This document shows positions 61,217 through 64,000 of a stretch of 64,000 nt of DNA, one piece after another. Both the position numbers and the translations under genes were made by a program. The notes below the pieces were generated by a model, which saw nothing but the letters and a program-made list of their open reading frames with translations, did no database searches and had not been told where the DNA came from. Location: NCBI GenBank assembly GCA_026874595.1, contig CM049321.1, positions 50,201,297 through 50,265,296 on the forward strand, written 5' to 3'. Each line of letters opens with the position of its first letter. The stretch's first letter is position 1. Source of the DNA: Sipunculus nudus (lineage: Eukaryota; Annelida; Sipuncula; Golfingiida; Sipunculidae).

Positions 61217-63819
61217 TTATATTAAAGGGCTATTCCGATAAAATATGAATTGCTAAACTTTGAGTAGGATACTCGCTACGAATTGAAGATACGTATTGAC
61301 GATTATTTTTCTTTGTGTATAATTTTCTTAATAAAAATTTCTATCGATGCTCAAAGATTGTAAATTCAATGCATATGTCTTGTGCTTGTTATTATTTCTC
61401 GATACGACAACACAGCATTAAATGCATATTGATAATTGTACCCATGCAGCATATCGATATATCGGGTATTGATATAACCCTATATTTTTAACAATGTTGT
61501 ATGGATGCCAATTATAACATTTTCCCCATTTCCCTTTTTTTTCCGCCGGTGTATGAGCTAGAATTCTAGTACAGGTGCGGGGAGGCTCCCTTGCGATCGG
61601 ACGTCGATTACCGACATATGTTTTCAATTAAGGAAGCAGGATTGGCAAGAAAAACATATTTAAATCCAAACCAAATGTTGTTTTAAATCCATAGTAGACC
61701 TTTACAGTATACCTTATTTTTAATATGTTACAGTGATTTTTTATAGTATACATATTTTTTTAACAATGGGCAAATGAAGGTTCGATTAGATTTTGTTATG
61801 GATCCGGCATATCATCCGGGTTCAAGAACGACATCAAGGAATAATGTACAGTCACGAATGCACAAAAGAATAAGGAATATGGGCCGAATAAAAGAAGGCT
61901 AACATGGCTCTGTTAGCATCCAACAAAAGGGACCTCCACAGTCTTGCATTCCTTAGAATGCAGATTACTAGTTTTCTGTGTGTTCATTCGAATACGGAGA
62001 CTGATATCCTGCAGATATCTTTCCCTGGGTAAAATTGCTTGTTTTTTGCGTCTTTAACTGCACCAAGAGTAACCGAGCGATATATCTTACCTTAACTTAT
62101 AGTGATTTTGAAGAAGAGCCAGTTTAAAGTTCTTTCCAGACCATATATATAAAAAAAACAATCAGTATTACAGAGGGAACCAATGAGATAGTACAGGTGT
62201 TATCTTATGCGAGATCTCACGGCGAGAGTTTTAGCAGGACCCATGGCACGCGGCTGTAATTTCCCCGCGCTAAGATTATTGACTACTTAATGCTATTGAT
62301 TTAACTTAAGCACTCCACTTGACATGCCATCGCCATGTCATGAATTTTAAATGGGCAATACCGGAGACAAATTTGGTACTGCGGACAATTTTCTCTGATA
62401 ACACAGCTGCGGTAATAGTGCTGCCCAATCTCTTTAAAAATGAAAGGATGAATACTCGTTATATCAGTCTGAGCATTTAATCATTTAATCATTTAGAGAT
62501 GAATAATCTCATCTTTTGGTGTTATTTATACTAATGATTCCCAAATTTTAAATTAGGCAGATGTTTCATGAGAATACAATTATCTGAATCAAGGCATAAT
62601 TTCTAATTAATCCTATGACTAAGCATTAATTTACTGTAGTTAACTCTTTTCTGTCTAATTCATTGCCTTCAAACTGGAGAAATAATAGGATCATTAAACA
62701 GAAAATTACAAATTTTCGTCCTTGGATTCAAAATTAGAGTCAGTGTCATGAAGCTGTCAGTAATTACGTGATCTAAAACACGTCACTTCAGAGTTTTATG
62801 ACGTTCTTATTTTGCGGTTACCATGTGGAATGGATATAAAATTGATACATGTTCTACTCTTAAAGTATTACTATTTTTCATTCTTTATTCAAAAACAAAG
62901 ATAAAAACTTTGACATTTTGTTTGGAACGAATCTTGTTTAACATCACTTCTTAAAAAATCTACATTATAGACTTTACTCATGTTGGCTTACTCATTTTTT
63001 ATACATAAGATTTTGTTTACACAAACGATTTGTATACATGCCATATATATAAAATGTCACCATACAATATATCACATAGCATTCAAAATGTTATATTTGG
63101 ATCAAACGTCTTAACATAGCACTTCACTTATTTGCATACAGGCAACTTTGTTATCAAATAATAATAACATATCGTTGCCGAATCTTGACTCAATGAAGAC
63201 ATTTTTGCTAGACGGATGGTTTTGTTTACAAAATTTGCGTCTTGAATTAATAAACTGCCTTCTACTCTGTCTTCCGTACTATATCATAAAAAATAGCTTT
63301 TTTAAAATAAATATATTACTTCTGTAAATCACGATAGGGACACAATTTTCTGCATACTCCAAGAAAGGCTTTATTTAATTACACCGATAAAAGAAACTTT
63401 TTTCAAAGTTGTTTATTTTGTGTTTTTTTTATAGGTTCTCCTACTATTTGTTGTTTGGATATTTGTCTTTTACAGGTCTTTTTATGGAGCTTTTTGCATA
63501 CCATTTACACAAAATGTGATTCATTGGACCGCATGGGCACAAGGGAATCTCATTATTGCTAAAACCATTTGACTAAGTAATAAAGGAGAGAACGGGTATT
63601 GGTCAGAGACAACTGTGGATCCTGTAACCTAATGCCTGTAATAACTGTGCCGTTTTAATGGAAAGTTTGCCAAATGTAATATTCAAAATAATGATTTTCT
63701 TACATCGTATCAAAAGCACAAGGACACACCGTCGTTCCCTAAACCTACACTGAGGGATACCTGTCTCCTTGTACCCCTAAGACCAGGTCTATGCTAATGT
63801 ACATCAATTACCGCTGTGA

Positions 63820-63980
63820 TGTATGACTCAGTTGCGGACTTGGACTCATATCCTTCGTCGAGTCCACTTATTCAGAGACTTGGACTTGGACTCAAGGGTC
63901 CTGGGCTTGGACTTGTACTCGGAGGTCAGGAATCGAGATATCAGGCGGAGTCTAACTCGAGTCCAAGGGAAAAGGACCGT
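63820..63980. repeat. GGACTTGGACTC minisatellite
   Basis: GACTTGGACT, GAGTCC and CTCGGA units recur irregularly. It stands at the same relative place as the 52890 array after copy A, suggesting that the duplication continues beyond the window. Confidence 0.7.
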
Positions 63981-64000
63981 CATATAAACTAGGACGTTCA

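Larger units (their letters stand above)
55966..63794 (+). repeat. Segmental duplication, copy B
   Basis: About 7.8 kb collinear with copy A (47757-52882). The excess length is accounted for by blocks absent from A: 56127-56617, about 57297-58435, about 58790-58915, about 59459-60035 and 60911-61216. Identity is visibly high but with many substitutions and small indels throughout, so the duplication is not recent. The best preserved part is 61960-63780 against 51030-52870. Confidence 0.9.

Overview
The window is eukaryotic nuclear DNA. It is AT-rich, has one gene with very long introns, no operons, dense (TA)n microsatellites, and many small decayed transposons. The receptor family and several repeat types (a CCACGAAATTAAAAAC hairpin repeat, a CCTCCGCC-type dispersed repeat, CR1/L2-like LINE debris, tRNA-derived SINEs) fit a marine lophotrochozoan, most likely a mollusc. 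The species cannot be read from the sequence.

Gene: one protein-coding gene is well supported. It is a rhodopsin-type (class A) receptor of the vasopressin/oxytocin (conopressin/cephalotocin) family on the + strand. The coding sequence is split in two: 20381-21242 (N-terminus to the end of TM6) and 53217-53425 (TM7 and C-tail). A 31,974 bp intron separates them, with a consensus GT donor, AG acceptor and matching phase. The spliced protein is 356 aa. The intron lies just after TM6, as in vertebrate oxytocin receptor genes. The receptor keeps many family signatures but differs at several usually conserved ligand-site positions and has NPWIF instead of NPxxY.

Layout: 1-20380 is intergenic or 5' flank, with (TA)n tracts, TA-flanked MITEs, a 0.5 kb TTAA-flanked MITE family, SINE-like pieces, and at 17.1 kb a cluster of five ATCGAT sites next to a possible upstream exon. 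21243-53216 is the intron, holding a recent tandem duplication with its (TA)n tract (25.5-25.9 kb), two diverged LTRs in opposite orientation (34.8-38.2 kb), a CR1/L2-like LINE tail (47.2-47.7 kb), and minisatellites of GGACTYGGACT type. 53426-64000 is the 3' side of the gene.

Largest structure: a tandem segmental duplication flanks the last exon. Copy A (47757-52882) ends about 335 bp upstream of the TM7 exon. Copy B (55966-63794) lies downstream and reaches almost to the window edge. Copy B carries extra blocks absent from copy A, two of them recognisable transposon insertions whose empty sites are visible in A. If the duplicated unit included the TM7 exon, a second TM7/C-tail exon would lie just past the window end. 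This is the most testable prediction here.
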